A DNA stretch of 64,000 nucleotides, from contig NC_020908.1 in assembly GCF_000155735.2 (NCBI RefSeq), positions 687,001-751,000 on the forward strand, read 5' to 3'. Below, piece by piece: positions 8,111-16,517 of the stretch (within the stretch, counting starts at the first letter, position 1; each line of letters opens with the position of its first letter). The notes below the pieces were generated by a model. That model made no database searches. It was not told the DNA's origin and saw only the letters and a list, made by a program, of their open reading frames with translations. The position numbers were made by a program, and so were the translations under genes. The DNA comes from Octadecabacter arcticus 238. GTDB taxonomy: Bacteria > Pseudomonadota > Alphaproteobacteria > Rhodobacterales > Rhodobacteraceae.

Positions 8111-9497
8111 GAGTTATTGTCAAATCTGGTGTTTGAGTATTGTTGGTCATGCGGTGATCTGGTCGGGGTTTGTGGTTTCGATTCCGTCTTTGAACGTGAC
8201 GCCTGTGATGACTTTTGCGAGGTAGTCAAAGCCGCGTAGCTTCCTCCAATTTTGCTCAGCACATTGCCCCAGTTTGAACATCATGTGCAGCATGCCATCG
8301 CGTGACAGGCAGCCCTTTGAACGCTTGGTACGATGCCGGATCGTCGCGAAGGCCGATTCAATTGGATTGCTAGTGCGGATGCTTTGCCAATGCTGCGCCG
8401 GGAAGTCGAAGAATGCCATGAGTTCCTCACGATCTTTTTGCAGGCATAGTGTGGCCTTGGGGTATTTGGGTTCGTAGGTTTTGATGAACAGATCGAACGC
8501 CTTTTCTGCATCGACTTTGGTCTCGGCCTGCCAGATGTCGTGCAGCGCGGCCTTGGTTTTTGGCTGAGACAGCTTGGGTAAACAATTGAGCACGTTCATC
8601 GTTTTGTGTTGCCAACAGCGTTGATGGCGGGTCTCAGGATAGACTTCGTCCATGGCCGCCCAAAACCCCATGGCACCGTCCCCGATGGCCAGTTTGGGCG
8701 CATTCATGCCTCGGCTTTTGAGGTTAAGCAGAACCTCGCGCCAGCTCTGCGTGGACTCGCGCACCCCATCCTCAATTGCCAGAAATCGCTTCTTGCCACG
8801 GGCAGTTACCCCAATAATAACAAGGGCACAGAGCTTGTCATCCTCGCCCCGAAGGCCGCTGTGAACGCCGTCGGCCCAGATATAGACGATGGGCTCGTCA
8901 TCTAACTCAGCGCCTTTCCAAGCCTCGTATTCATTGGCCCAATCGCGTTTTAAACGCGAAACCGTATTAGCCGACAAGCCAACGGCATCTGGGCCCAGAA
9001 GAACCTTGAGGGCGGGAGCCATCTCGCCGCTGGAGATCCCTTTGAGGTAAAGCCATGGCAAGGCCGCTTCCAGCGTCTTCGTGCGGCGCACATAGGGCGG
9101 CACCAGGGCAGACCGGAATGTCACCGGTGTGCCGTCCTTGGACCGAACCTTTGGAATGCGCACGCTCACAGGGCCAATGCCCGTTTGAAACGGGCGGGCC
9201 GGATGATGTCCATTACGCACGACTGCCGCGTGACCGGCATCGGTGCGTAAGCCGGTAAATTGCGCCAAATAACTGACAAGCTCAGCCTCAACTGCTGTCG
9301 CGATCAATTGTTGTGCTCCCGTTTTCAGCAACTCCGTCAACGCGTCCGTCATCTCGTCTCGACGCGCAAAATCAACAATGTTAGTAGTTCCCATGGTGGT
9401 GTATCTCCTTTGGTTGGGCTGCTGTCTTCCAACAACAATTCAACCAGATACGCCGCCAACCTTCAAACCACTCAAACACCAGATTCAGTCATAGCTC
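8111..9497 (-). mobile_element. IS256-family insertion sequence, copy 2 (complete)
   Basis: Same 1387-bp element as copies 1 and 3, in inverse orientation to copy 1. The ends GAGTTATTGTC at 8111 and GCTATGACT-type at 9497 are intact. The flanks AGAGCGTCT and ACGGATTGA do not form a target duplication, so the copy has either recombined or lost part of its flank. Confidence 0.93.
8147..9394 (-). CDS. IS256 family transposase
   Basis: 415 residues, near-identical to the copy 1 protein (one visible change, KTKAAL for KAKAAL near residue 281). DDE residues are present. Same SD and spacing. Functional on inspection. Confidence 0.95.
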   Translation of the reverse strand: MGTTNIVDFARRDEMTDALTELLKTGAQQLIATAVEAELVSYLAQFTGLRTDAGHAAVVRNGHHPARPFQTGIGPVSVRIPKVRSKDGTPVTFRSALVPPYVRRTKTLEAALPWLYLKGISSGEMAPALKVLLGPDAVGLSANTVSRLKRDWANEYEAWKGAELDDEPIVYIWADGVHSGLRGEDDKLCALVIIGVTARGKKRFLAIEDGVRESTQSWREVLLNLKSRGMNAPKLAIGDGAMGFWAAMDEVYPETRHQRCWQHKTMNVLNCLPKLSQPKTKAALHDIWQAETKVDAEKAFDLFIKTYEPKYPKATLCLQKDREELMAFFDFPAQHWQSIRTSNPIESAFATIRHRTKRSKGCLSRDGMLHMMFKLGQCAEQNWRKLRGFDYLAKVITGVTFKDGIETTNPDQITA

Positions 9498-9541
9498 ACG
9501 GATTGATCCCGTGTTGAGCATGTTTCGGATGCGTGCAAGCC
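9498..9541 (+). repeat. Diverged direct repeat C, copy 1
   Basis: About 44 bp (contains GATCCCGTGTTGAGCATGTT) matched at 10433-10474. In copy 2 it runs directly into repeat B; here it directly follows IS256 copy 2. Confidence 0.7.
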
Positions 9542-9712
9542 TGTCGATGCTCTAACCGTCACTCACTTCGAGGCATGGATGCGCCAAGGCTAAGTAGATA
9601 TTCAGTGGCTTTAAGGTTTTATCACCGATAATTCTGTATGGAATTACCACGTAAGGCCATGATGGTTTTGAGTTTTTTGCAAATCTATTGCGACCGTCCT
9701 GCCCAAGATTAC

Positions 9713-10161
9713 TCAGATCCCCAGTTGAGCCCGCAAGTAGTCCCTTCCATACATCATTGACTGACCCTTTGATGTGGTTTTCTGCGGTTGGCTGTTCTGC
9801 TGCTTGGGGAAGACTGCTTCTGGTGGGTCTTGAGGCGGTTCTGCAAAGAAGATGGGATCGTTATAGGGATCGTCCTGGACAAACTCAGTCACCACAGAGG
9901 CTGGGCCAACGCGTCGCTCTGCCCTTGGTTTGGGTGGTGTAGTGATCGGCACTTTGGCTGGTGCAGCCTTGATGAAGGTCTGGGTGCCGTAAGTGCCGTA
10001 GTTATAGCTCTTCTGGCCGGTCCCTCCCGAAAGCCCTTGGCATAGCCGAGAGGCGTAAGGTCAGACTCACCCCTAGGGTTCACATCAGCACCAGCATTTA
10101 AGAGGATTATGACGTTCTCAGTGGTGCAGTTCTTAGGTGGAGTATGAAGGTGTGAGGCCAC
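9713..10161 (-). pseudogene. Ankyrin-repeat protein remnant, frameshifted
   Basis: From a GTG at 10161 one frame reads an ankyrin unit (ENVIILLNAGADVNPRG, then LTPLGYAKG). Near 10010-10030 a one-base shift moves the sensible reading to another frame, GQKSYNYGTYGTQTFIKAAP, which continues to a stop at 9713 with a Pro/Gln-rich tail (FAEPPQDPPEAVFPKQQ). Only one ankyrin unit is left and a stop lies just upstream of the GTG, so the 5' end also looks truncated. Frame break seen directly; sequencing error remains possible. Confidence 0.55.
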
Positions 10162-10193
10162 AATGCATTTGTTAGCAGCCCCACTGGTCGTTC

Positions 10194-10313
10194 CTATTTA
10201 GCAGCTTGCTTTGCTTCGTAAGCAGCTTTCTTCCCAAGGTACTGTTCTTCTGTCAGATCATGCCAACCTACACAGTTCCCATTTGGGCTACGCCCACATC
10301 CACATTCAGCCAT
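10194..10313 (-). CDS. 39-residue Cys/His-rich small protein (CDGSH-like pattern)
   Basis: ATG at 10313 with a good SD (CAAAGGAG, 7 bp upstream) and stop at 10194. The N-terminus reads CGCGRSPNGNCVGWH, that is C-x-C-x2-S...C-x-G-x-H, the 3Cys-1His order of CDGSH iron-sulfur proteins but with seven rather than eight residues between the second and third Cys. The second half is a charged helix ending in Lys/Ala. It lies immediately upstream of the ankyrin remnant on the same strand. Iron or zinc binding is inference from the motif. Confidence 0.6.
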   Translation of the reverse strand: MAECGCGRSPNGNCVGWHDLTEEQYLGKKAAYEAKQAAK

Positions 10314-10432
10314 TACAAACTCCTTTGTTTTGCATACTTCAATAAGGGGTTCTTGGACTGCTACAGGCAAGTAGCGTCATCGCACAGTGCCTGTGCAACT
10401 GTGCACGGGCGGAACAGACGTGACCTCTGTAA

Positions 10433-10474
10433 CGGATGATCCCGTGTTGAGCATGTTGCGGATAAGTGCAAGCC
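10433..10474 (+). repeat. Diverged direct repeat C, copy 2
   Basis: Matches 9498-9541 with a few differences; contains GATCCCGTGTTGAGCATGTT. Confidence 0.7.
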
Positions 10475-10480
10475 GTAAGT

Positions 10481-10603
10481 CTCACTTGCTGACGTTGATC
10501 TAGAAAATACCATACGCGCACTGTATCATGCCTACAGGGCCTCTCAGAGCCATTCTAGGTTAATGTATCGGGTGTAAGTGAGGCCGTGCGGTAATTCAGA
10601 GGC
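10481..10603 (+). repeat. Diverged direct repeat B, copy 2
   Basis: Matches 7964-8093 over its whole length at roughly three-quarters identity by eye, in the same orientation, about 2.5 kb apart. Confidence 0.75.
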
Positions 10604-10796
10604 AGGTACCCCGACCAATCTCCGAACTAAAAATTAGACATTTTGCAAAATAATAATACCGACGGATACTATATGTGAGCCTCTATGTGACACTACGATA
10701 TTATCTAAGTCATTGTAAATAAAGGTAACTGCGGAGATTTGACCGACCCGCTATATCTACTGATCCGCTGGCGACAGCTGGCCGATTGCGAACGTA

Positions 10797-11989
10797 TACT
10801 CCCGCGCCTGAATTGACCTGAGGTTTTCCCCTCAAATCACTTTGTATTCCTTGAGCGATATGACGCGGAAGTTGTCGGTGACGGTGTCGCGGAACTCTGG
10901 CCATTTTTCTGGCAGGGTCTTGCGGAAGAAGTCGAAAATGGCCTCTGTGAATTGGTTGAACGTTGCATAGTGCCGATTGTGGGTGACCCATTTGTGCATA
11001 ACACCCCAAAGACGCTCGATCGGGTTGAGGTGCGGTGCATATGCTGGCAAGAAATGCAACTTCACCCGACGTTCTGGGCTGTCCAGCCATGGCTGTAGTA
11101 TCTTGGCATGATGATAGCGGGCATTGTCGACAAAGACGTGGATGGCCGTCTTGGTTTGGTTGTTGCGTTCCAACTTTTCCAGCATCTGTCGGGTTGTCTG
11201 GGCATTGATCTTCTCGCCTTCCACAAAGGTGACCTGGAAAGTCTCAAGGTCAAGCGCGCCCTGAATGTTGAGCCGCTTGCGCCCTGATGTCGCCTTCAGG
11301 GCCGTCTTTTGTCCCTTGGGGAACCAACCATGGGCGGGGCGGCTCTGGTGTTCGGGGTGGACAGCGTCCGAAAAGACAACCATCTCATCTGCGGCCAACC
11401 CGTTCATCAGGGCCTCATATTTGGCAATAAACGCAGCCTGCTTGGCTTCATCGGCCTGTGCAGGCAGCAATTGTGGTTTCTTATACGCGAACCCCAGGCG
11501 GCGCATCAGCTTGGCGGCTCCCGACGTGCTGTAGTTTTGGTCGCACTCGGCTAGAACATAGGCACAGACCTCATCGGCATTGCGGGCAGGCTGCGCGGTG
11601 AAATGGGCTCTCACCGCCTGCTCTTGCACGACGGACAAATGACCCTGACGCTGGCTGTAGTCCTTCAGACCGAAAAACGATAGTCCCGCACCGGCAAAGG
11701 CTAATCGCCACTCCGTCAAAACTGTCGGGCCAATATCCAAAATCCGGCAAACCGTTCCGGCGTCTTCTCCTGCGTCCAAAAGAAAAAACGCGCGCGCCCG
11801 TTTCCAAACAAGGGCGTCAACTTTGCGGCGGCGGCAAAGCGCTTCAAGTGCTATGCGCTGCTCGTCGGATAAGGAGACTGTTTTGTATTGCTTGCTCATA
11901 AACTCAAAATACAGACTGAACCGCCTTTGGCCATGCGACGAAGTGAATCGCAGGCCCAAAATCGTCAGGTCAATTCAGGCGCAGGAGTA
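10797..11989 (-). mobile_element. IS630-family insertion sequence, copy 1 (complete)
   Basis: 1193 bp with ends TACTCCCGCGCCTGAATTG and, inverted, TACTCCTGCGCCTGAATTG, flanked by TA on both sides (10795-10796, 11990-11991), as expected for IS630/Tc1-type targeting. It cuts the 3' end of the DUF1194 gene at 11990-12686. Confidence 0.92.
10832..11899 (-). CDS. IS630 family transposase
   Basis: 355 residues from MSKQYKT; the frame is open 20 codons further upstream, but this Met fits the family start better. An N-terminal helix-turn-helix (residues about 10-60) precedes a DDE core with D in VVFSDAVHPEH, D in VFVDNARYH and E in LNPIERLW. All three are intact, so this is the functional copy; the sister copy at 14530-15723 is broken. 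Confidence 0.93.
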   Translation of the reverse strand: MSKQYKTVSLSDEQRIALEALCRRRKVDALVWKRARAFFLLDAGEDAGTVCRILDIGPTVLTEWRLAFAGAGLSFFGLKDYSQRQGHLSVVQEQAVRAHFTAQPARNADEVCAYVLAECDQNYSTSGAAKLMRRLGFAYKKPQLLPAQADEAKQAAFIAKYEALMNGLAADEMVVFSDAVHPEHQSRPAHGWFPKGQKTALKATSGRKRLNIQGALDLETFQVTFVEGEKINAQTTRQMLEKLERNNQTKTAIHVFVDNARYHHAKILQPWLDSPERRVKLHFLPAYAPHLNPIERLWGVMHKWVTHNRHYATFNQFTEAIFDFFRKTLPEKWPEFRDTVTDNFRVISLKEYKVI

Positions 11990-12686
11990 TAGTTAGTTCG
12001 CGCAGAAGTTTACGGCGCATGGCCTCTGCGTAGGCGTCAAACCCCAACGCCGTTTCAACAAAGGCGTCGGGTCCGCGAATTACATAGGCGATGTAGTAGG
12101 ACGTCAATTCTGCGATCTGCAGGTTTCTATTGTTGCCGGTGATGTTGTCATCAACGCCAATAACCAGCCCATTAACCGTGACACCAACGGGGCTGTCGGA
12201 GACGTCTTGTGGTCGCAGCCCAGTGTTTGCTTTGCCGTCGCTGGAAATATCGAGGGTGCGGGTCCAGCAATCGGGTTGCTGATCGAGCAATGCAAACCCT
12301 GCCAGCAGTGCAGCACCAAGGCCGGTGCTTGGACCCATCGCTGCGCGTTGTGTTGTGCGAAGGGTTGATTGAATGGCAAAAAGATCAGATTGGGATGCGA
12401 TGTCTGTCCAGCCAACGATCAGGCGTTCATCGCCCGGATCAGACCACTCATAGACCGTGATGCGTATTGGTGCGCCGCGCTGTCCCAAAAGGGCCGCCGT
12501 GACTTCAGGATCAGCCAAAGCCAGTGCGAGGCCGTCCAGTTGCAACCGATATTCCCGCGCATCAACGGACCCAGACACATCAAGCCCAAGCGCCAACGCC
12601 TGCCGACAGCTTGATTGGGCAGATAATGGGCTGGCAAGGAGAATAGTCAGAAGAAACACCGCGCGAAAGACTGTTGCGCGTCTCAT
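11970..12686 (-). pseudogene. DUF1194 (VWA-like) secreted protein, C-terminus cut by IS630
   Basis: Host sequence is 11990-12686. It starts with a signal peptide (VFRAVFLLTILLASPLSAQS) and a von Willebrand A-like core with the MIDAS-type LDVSGSVD and SSDGKANTG. The last six residues (ILLRLN) are read from the IS630 end, so the native tail is missing. Compared with the upstream paralog only about 20 residues are lost, so the product may still fold. The ATG overlaps the stop of the upstream paralog (ATGA), indicating one operon. Function of DUF1194 is unknown; the VWA fold suggests metal-dependent protein binding in the periplasm. Confidence 0.75.
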
Positions 12687-13435
12687 CCGCCATCTGCCAA
12701 ATTTTGATCTATCATTTGTACGTCGCTTTGGTGCGGTGCGTTATTTTGCCCCAACATCAACACACCCAACTCGCGGATCAGTTTGGCCTCCATCGCGCGG
12801 GCGAAATCCTCAAATCCATCGGCGACTTCGACAAAGGCGGATGGGCCGCGTATAACTTCGCGGGTGTAATAGTCGACCAAGTCGTCTTGGGCTTCGCGGG
12901 TGTCGATGTCTTCGGGCACGTTGATCACCAATCCATTGACTGTGATGCGGTCAAACGCGAACGCACCGTAGGCACGGCTTGGATCGAACCCTTCATTATT
13001 ACGACCGTCACCGGACACGTCAATTTTCTGAAAATCACAGACTGGCGCGCGGCGCAGCATCGTCGCGGCGTAGCCCAATGCGTAGCCCAACGCGGTTGGG
13101 AAATCGTCATGACTGCGCGGGGTAGTGGCGATGCGATTTGCAACGCCAGCCAATGTCGACAGGCTGTCGATCAAGATCCAATCTTGCACAACCAACTGGT
13201 TATAGCGGCCAGACCATTCAAAGACCGCCAGAGCCACCGGATCATCTGTGGCGAAAAGGGCGGCTTGAACCTGCGGCGCCATCAACGCGGCCGACAACCC
13301 GCTGCGCTGCAATGCGTCTTCTTGCGCGCTGACCGATGACGAAACATCCATCGCCAAAACAAGCGCCAATCGGCAAGCCGCGGCACTCTGTGACCAGAAC
13401 GTCGCGATGCCTGCCAAAAGGCACAGTCTGATCAA
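12683..13435 (-). CDS. DUF1194 (VWA-like) secreted protein
   Basis: About 250 residues from a TTG five bases after the gloA stop. The frame is open far upstream, but the signal peptide (LIRLCLLAGIATFWSQSAAA) begins here, so the TTG is preferred. The MIDAS-type motif is MDVSSSVSAQ, with DVSGDGRNN later and a C-terminal helix (FARAMEAKLIREL). It is a tandem paralog of the downstream gene and translationally coupled to it; gloA lies directly upstream on the same strand. Confidence 0.8.
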   Translation of the reverse strand: MIRLCLLAGIATFWSQSAAACRLALVLAMDVSSSVSAQEDALQRSGLSAALMAPQVQAALFATDDPVALAVFEWSGRYNQLVVQDWILIDSLSTLAGVANRIATTPRSHDDFPTALGYALGYAATMLRRAPVCDFQKIDVSGDGRNNEGFDPSRAYGAFAFDRITVNGLVINVPEDIDTREAQDDLVDYYTREVIRGPSAFVEVADGFEDFARAMEAKLIRELGVLMLGQNNAPHQSDVQMIDQNLADGG

Positions 13436-13439
13436 GGAT

Positions 13440-13874
13440 TTACCAATGACCGGTGTTCTCCATGCTGGCCCAAGGTTCTGCTTTCGCAAGGGACTCGCCC
13501 GCCTGCAACAATTCGATCGACACGTTGTCAGGACTGCGCACAAACGCCATATGGCCATCACGGGGCGGGCGGCTGATGGTGACGCCGTTGTCCATAAGAT
13601 TTTGGCAAAGCTCATAAATATTGTCGCAGGTATAGGCGAGGTGCCCAAAATGCCGGCTGTCTGACGGCAGCCCGTCATCACCGTCCCAATTGTAGGTCAA
13701 TTCGACATCTGCGTAGCCGTCGGCCTGATCGGGCGGGCACATAAAGACCAGCGTGAACCGCCCGCCTTCGGACTCGTTGCGCCTGCGTTCGACCATGCCG
13801 AGCATTTTGTAAAAAGCGATAGACGCATCAAGGTCTTTGACCCGTACCATGGTGTGTAGAAATTTAAGGGACAT
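13440..13874 (-). CDS. gloA: Lactoylglutathione lyase (glyoxalase I)
   Basis: 144 residues, normal length. The metal ligands of the VOC fold can be placed at His (FLHTMVRV), Glu (DVELTYNW), His (HFGHLAY) and Glu (SIELLQ). The enzyme isomerises the hemithioacetal of methylglyoxal and glutathione to lactoylglutathione in the cytoplasm. The next gene starts 5 bp downstream. ATG with a GGAAAAAT-type weak SD. Family certain; the substrate is the standard one for this subfamily. Confidence 0.9.
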   Translation of the reverse strand: MSLKFLHTMVRVKDLDASIAFYKMLGMVERRRNESEGGRFTLVFMCPPDQADGYADVELTYNWDGDDGLPSDSRHFGHLAYTCDNIYELCQNLMDNGVTISRPPRDGHMAFVRSPDNVSIELLQAGESLAKAEPWASMENTGHW

Positions 13875-13931
13875 GATTTTTCCTATGTTGGTTGCCGTAA
13901 GCCTAGCACGTCCGGCGGAGCTGACCAGTGG

Positions 13932-14018
13932 TCAGAAACTGGAGCGCAGGTTGAGCCCGAGTTGCGCGCCTTGCGTGTCAAAGCGCGCCACCGAAGAGAT
14001 TGTGCGACGCGCTTTTAC
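13932..14018 (-). pseudogene. 3' fragment of a Slam-type outer-membrane barrel gene
   Basis: On the minus strand 14018-13932 reads VKARRTISSVARFDTQ, then GAQLGLNLRSSF and a stop. Alternating residues and a C-terminal Phe are the signature of the last strand of an outer-membrane beta barrel. It fits as the missing end of the gene whose 5' part is at 15724-16514; the IS200 and IS630 elements between them separate the halves. Confidence 0.65.
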
Positions 14019-14529
14019 TTTCCACAAACGGGATTAAAGCCACCGGCTTCCAGCCGGTCCGCTTTAGCGTAATGTACTATAATCTTCCCTCTCATTTTTA
14101 AGACCCCGCGAAGCGGTAAGAGTCTTAAAAATGAGAGGGAAGATTATGATCTATTCCACAGGAAGCCATACCAAATTTTATCACCGATTTCACGTCGTCT
14201 GGACAACAAAATACCGATACAAAGTTATGCGCGGTGAAATGCGTGAGCGTATCCGTGAAATCATTATCCAAACATGCCAAGAACTTGGCGTGCATATTGA
14301 GACGGGCGTATTGTCGACCGATCACGTCCACATGTTCATATCGGTCCCGCCTCAGATAGCTTTGTCAAAGGTGATGATGCGGATCAAGGGACGCTCGTCT
14401 TATAAGATACAGCGCGAGTTTCCCGAACTGCGCAAACGGTACTGGGGCCAGCGGTTTTGGGCTCGCGGATTTTTCTCAACAACCAGCGGCAATGTCACTG
14501 ACGCTGTCATACTTCAGTATCTTGAATTA
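14019..14529 (+). mobile_element. IS200-type insertion sequence, copy 1 (right end lost)
   Basis: Begins after the tetra/pentanucleotide TTTAC (14014-14018), as does copy 2 at 22554. Left-end subterminal hairpin ACCGGCT (14042-14048) / AGCCGGT (14052-14058). The right end, present in copy 2 as hairpin CTACCGGC/GCCGGTAG, is missing because IS630 copy 2 starts at 14530; the lost piece does not reappear beyond it. Confidence 0.85.
14080..14146 (+). promoter_or_regulatory. Long hairpin burying the tnpA ribosome-binding site
   Basis: Perfect 25-bp arms 14080-14104 and 14122-14146 with a 17-nt loop. The right arm contains the SD (GAGAGGGA) and the first base of the ATG at 14146. In IS200 elements such a 5' hairpin is known to repress transposase translation. 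The same structure is at 22615-22681. Confidence 0.8.
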
Positions 14530-14544
14530 TACTCCCGCGCCTGA
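14146..14544 (+). pseudogene. IS200-type Y1 (HUH) transposase TnpA, 3' end replaced
   Basis: Identical in plan to the intact copy at 22681: HVH motif (STDHVHMFIS), then the catalytic Tyr in LQYLEL. The last residues (YSRA) come from the IS630 end. The upstream ATG at 14131 lies inside the hairpin arm and is not preferred. The catalytic Tyr is still present, but with no right end the element cannot move itself. Confidence 0.8.
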
Positions 14545-15723
14545 ATTGACCTGAGGTTTTCCCCTCAAATCACTTTGTATTCCTTGAGCGATATGACGCG
14601 GAAGTTGTCGGTGACGGTGTCGCGGAACTCTGGCCATTTTTCTGGCAGGGTCTTGCGGAAGAAGTCGAAAATGGCCTCTGTGAATTGGTTGAACGTTGCA
14701 TAGTGCCGATTGTGGGTGACCCATTTGTGCATAACACCCCAAAGACGCTCGATCGGGTTGAGGTGCGGGGCATATGCTGGCAAGAAATGCAACTTCACCC
14801 GACGTTCTGGGCTGTCCAGCCATGGCTGTAGCATCTTGGCATGATGATAGCGGGCATTGTCGACAAAGACGTGGATGGCCGTCTTGGTTTGGTTGTTGCG
14901 TTCCAACTTTTCCAGCATCTGTCGGGTTGTCTGGGCATTGATCTTCTCGCCTTCCACAAAGGTGAACTGGAAAGTCTCAAGGTCAAGCGCGCCCTGAATG
15001 TTGAGCCGCTTGCGCCCTGATGTCGCCTTCAGGGCTGTCTTTTGCCCCTTGGGAAACCAACCATGGGCGGGGCGGCTCTGGTGTTTGAATCCAAGCAGCG
15101 TCCGAAAAGATAACCATCTCATCTGCGGCCAACCCGTTCATCAGGGCCTCATATTTGGCAATAAACGCAGCCTGCTTGGCTTCATCGGCCTGTGCAGGCA
15201 GCAATTGTGGTTTCTTATACGCGAACCCCAGGCGGCGCATCAGCTTGGCGGCTCCCGACGTGCTGTAGTTTTGGTCGCACTCGGCTAGAACATAGGCACA
15301 GACCTCATCGGCATTGCGGGCAGGCTGCGCGGTGAAATGGGCTCTCACCGCCTGCTCTTGCACGACGGACAAATGACCCTGACGCTGGCTGTAGTCCTTC
15401 AGACCGAAAAACGATAGTCCCGCACCGGCAAAGGCAAATCGCCACTCCGTCAAAACTGTCGGGCCAATATCCAAAATCCGGCAAACCGTTCCGGCGTCTT
15501 CTCCTGCGTCCAAAAGAAGAAACGCGCGCGCCCGTTTCCAAACAAGGGCGTCAACTTTGCGGCGGCGGCAAAGCGCTTCAAGTGCTATGCGCTGCTCGTC
15601 GGATAAGGAGACTGTTTTGTATTGCTTGCTCATAAACTCAAAATACAGACTGAACCGCCTTTGGCCATGCGACGAAGTGAATCGCAGGCCCAAAATCGTC
15701 AGGTCAATTCAGGCGCAGGAGTA
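14530..15723 (-). mobile_element. IS630-family insertion sequence, copy 2
   Basis: 1194 bp, same ends and TA flanks (14528-14529, 15724-15725) as copy 1. It sits between the truncated IS200 and the 5' half of the Slam gene. Confidence 0.9.
14565..15633 (-). pseudogene. IS630 transposase with frame-breaking block substitution
   Basis: Two overlapping frames (14983-15633 and 14565-15122) together match the intact transposase. Near 15085-15095 the nine bases CGGGGTGGA of copy 1 are replaced by the ten bases TGAATCCAAG, shifting the frame by one and turning the first DDE motif SDAVHPEH into SDAAWIQT. Elsewhere only scattered point changes are seen. Confidence 0.88.
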
Positions 15724-16514
15724 TAGGACAGGCTTTCGCCAGTTATCTCGGGCGCGGTGGCGAGCGCACTGTTGGACATGACATAGGTGCGTCCGTAAAT
15801 GCCAAACTCGAGTGACGTGCGTGCGGTCGCTGTTTCAGCGATGCGGTAGCGCAGGTCCGTTCGCAATGAAAATTCGACGCCGGACAAAGGAGTTTCATCC
15901 GCAGGCACGAGCCACTGAATCTCGCTCAGGTATCCGGGCAAGTAGGCAAAACTGATCGCTTCGTTCGAGTTGCCCGAGTTGACGTTACTCGAGGGCATAA
16001 TGCCAAAACTGATTTCAACAGCCAACGCATTCTCTTGACGGACTCGTCGAAAGGCGTTGATGGCGACCTGTTCGCTTTGCGGGTTTGGCGCGATTTGAAT
16101 AGCGCGGCGCAGCCAAAACTGGGACCGCAAAAACCGCTCACTTTGTGCGAAAACATCTGCAACAACGAGCGATGCCATGAATTTTTTGGACGGTGTTCGG
16201 GCTTGTGATAGTGCGGCTTGCGCGGCGCGTTCCGCGGCGTCGATTTGGCCTAAGGCCATTTCCGCACGTGCAAGTGCGACGAGAGCAGTGACATCAGTGG
16301 CGTCAGCCCGCAGGAGACCAAGTGCGATTTCACGCGCCGCACTCGGTTGCCCGATAGACGTGAGCCGATTGGCCAAGACCCGTGCTTCTTGGGGAGAAAC
16401 CCGTTGTTCGGATTGTTGCGCGCCCACCGTTGATGGCAGGTGGGCGGTCCCGATAACCAAAGCCAGACCAAGCGCCCGAATACCGGCCACGAGAGTGTTA
16501 TGCGGCCCCACCAC
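15724..16514 (-). pseudogene. Slam-type (DUF560) outer-membrane exporter, 5' part
   Basis: About 260 host codons from a GTG. A signal peptide (IRALGLALVIGTAHLPSTVG) is followed by TPR-like helices (LVALARAEMALGQIDAAERA) and then the start of a barrel (VEISFGIMPSSNVNSGNSNE), the domain order of surface lipoprotein assembly modulators. Cut at 15724 by IS630; the matching barrel end is at 13932-14018. Slam proteins move lipoproteins to the outer leaflet. The gene just upstream (16518-17677) encodes a lipoprotein, its likely client. Dead as found. Confidence 0.7.
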
Positions 16515-16517
16515 CGA

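Larger units (their letters stand above)
10314..10794. other. Intergenic, contains repeats B and C
   Basis: Apart from the repeat copies at 10433-10474 and 10481-10603, 10604-10794 is AT-rich and shows no gene. The left TA target of IS630 copy 1 is at 10795-10796. Confidence 0.5.

Noticed and set aside
196..9497. Composite transposon bounded by inverted IS256 copies
   Set aside because: No common outer target duplication and no passenger selection marker; independent insertions or rearrangements fit better.
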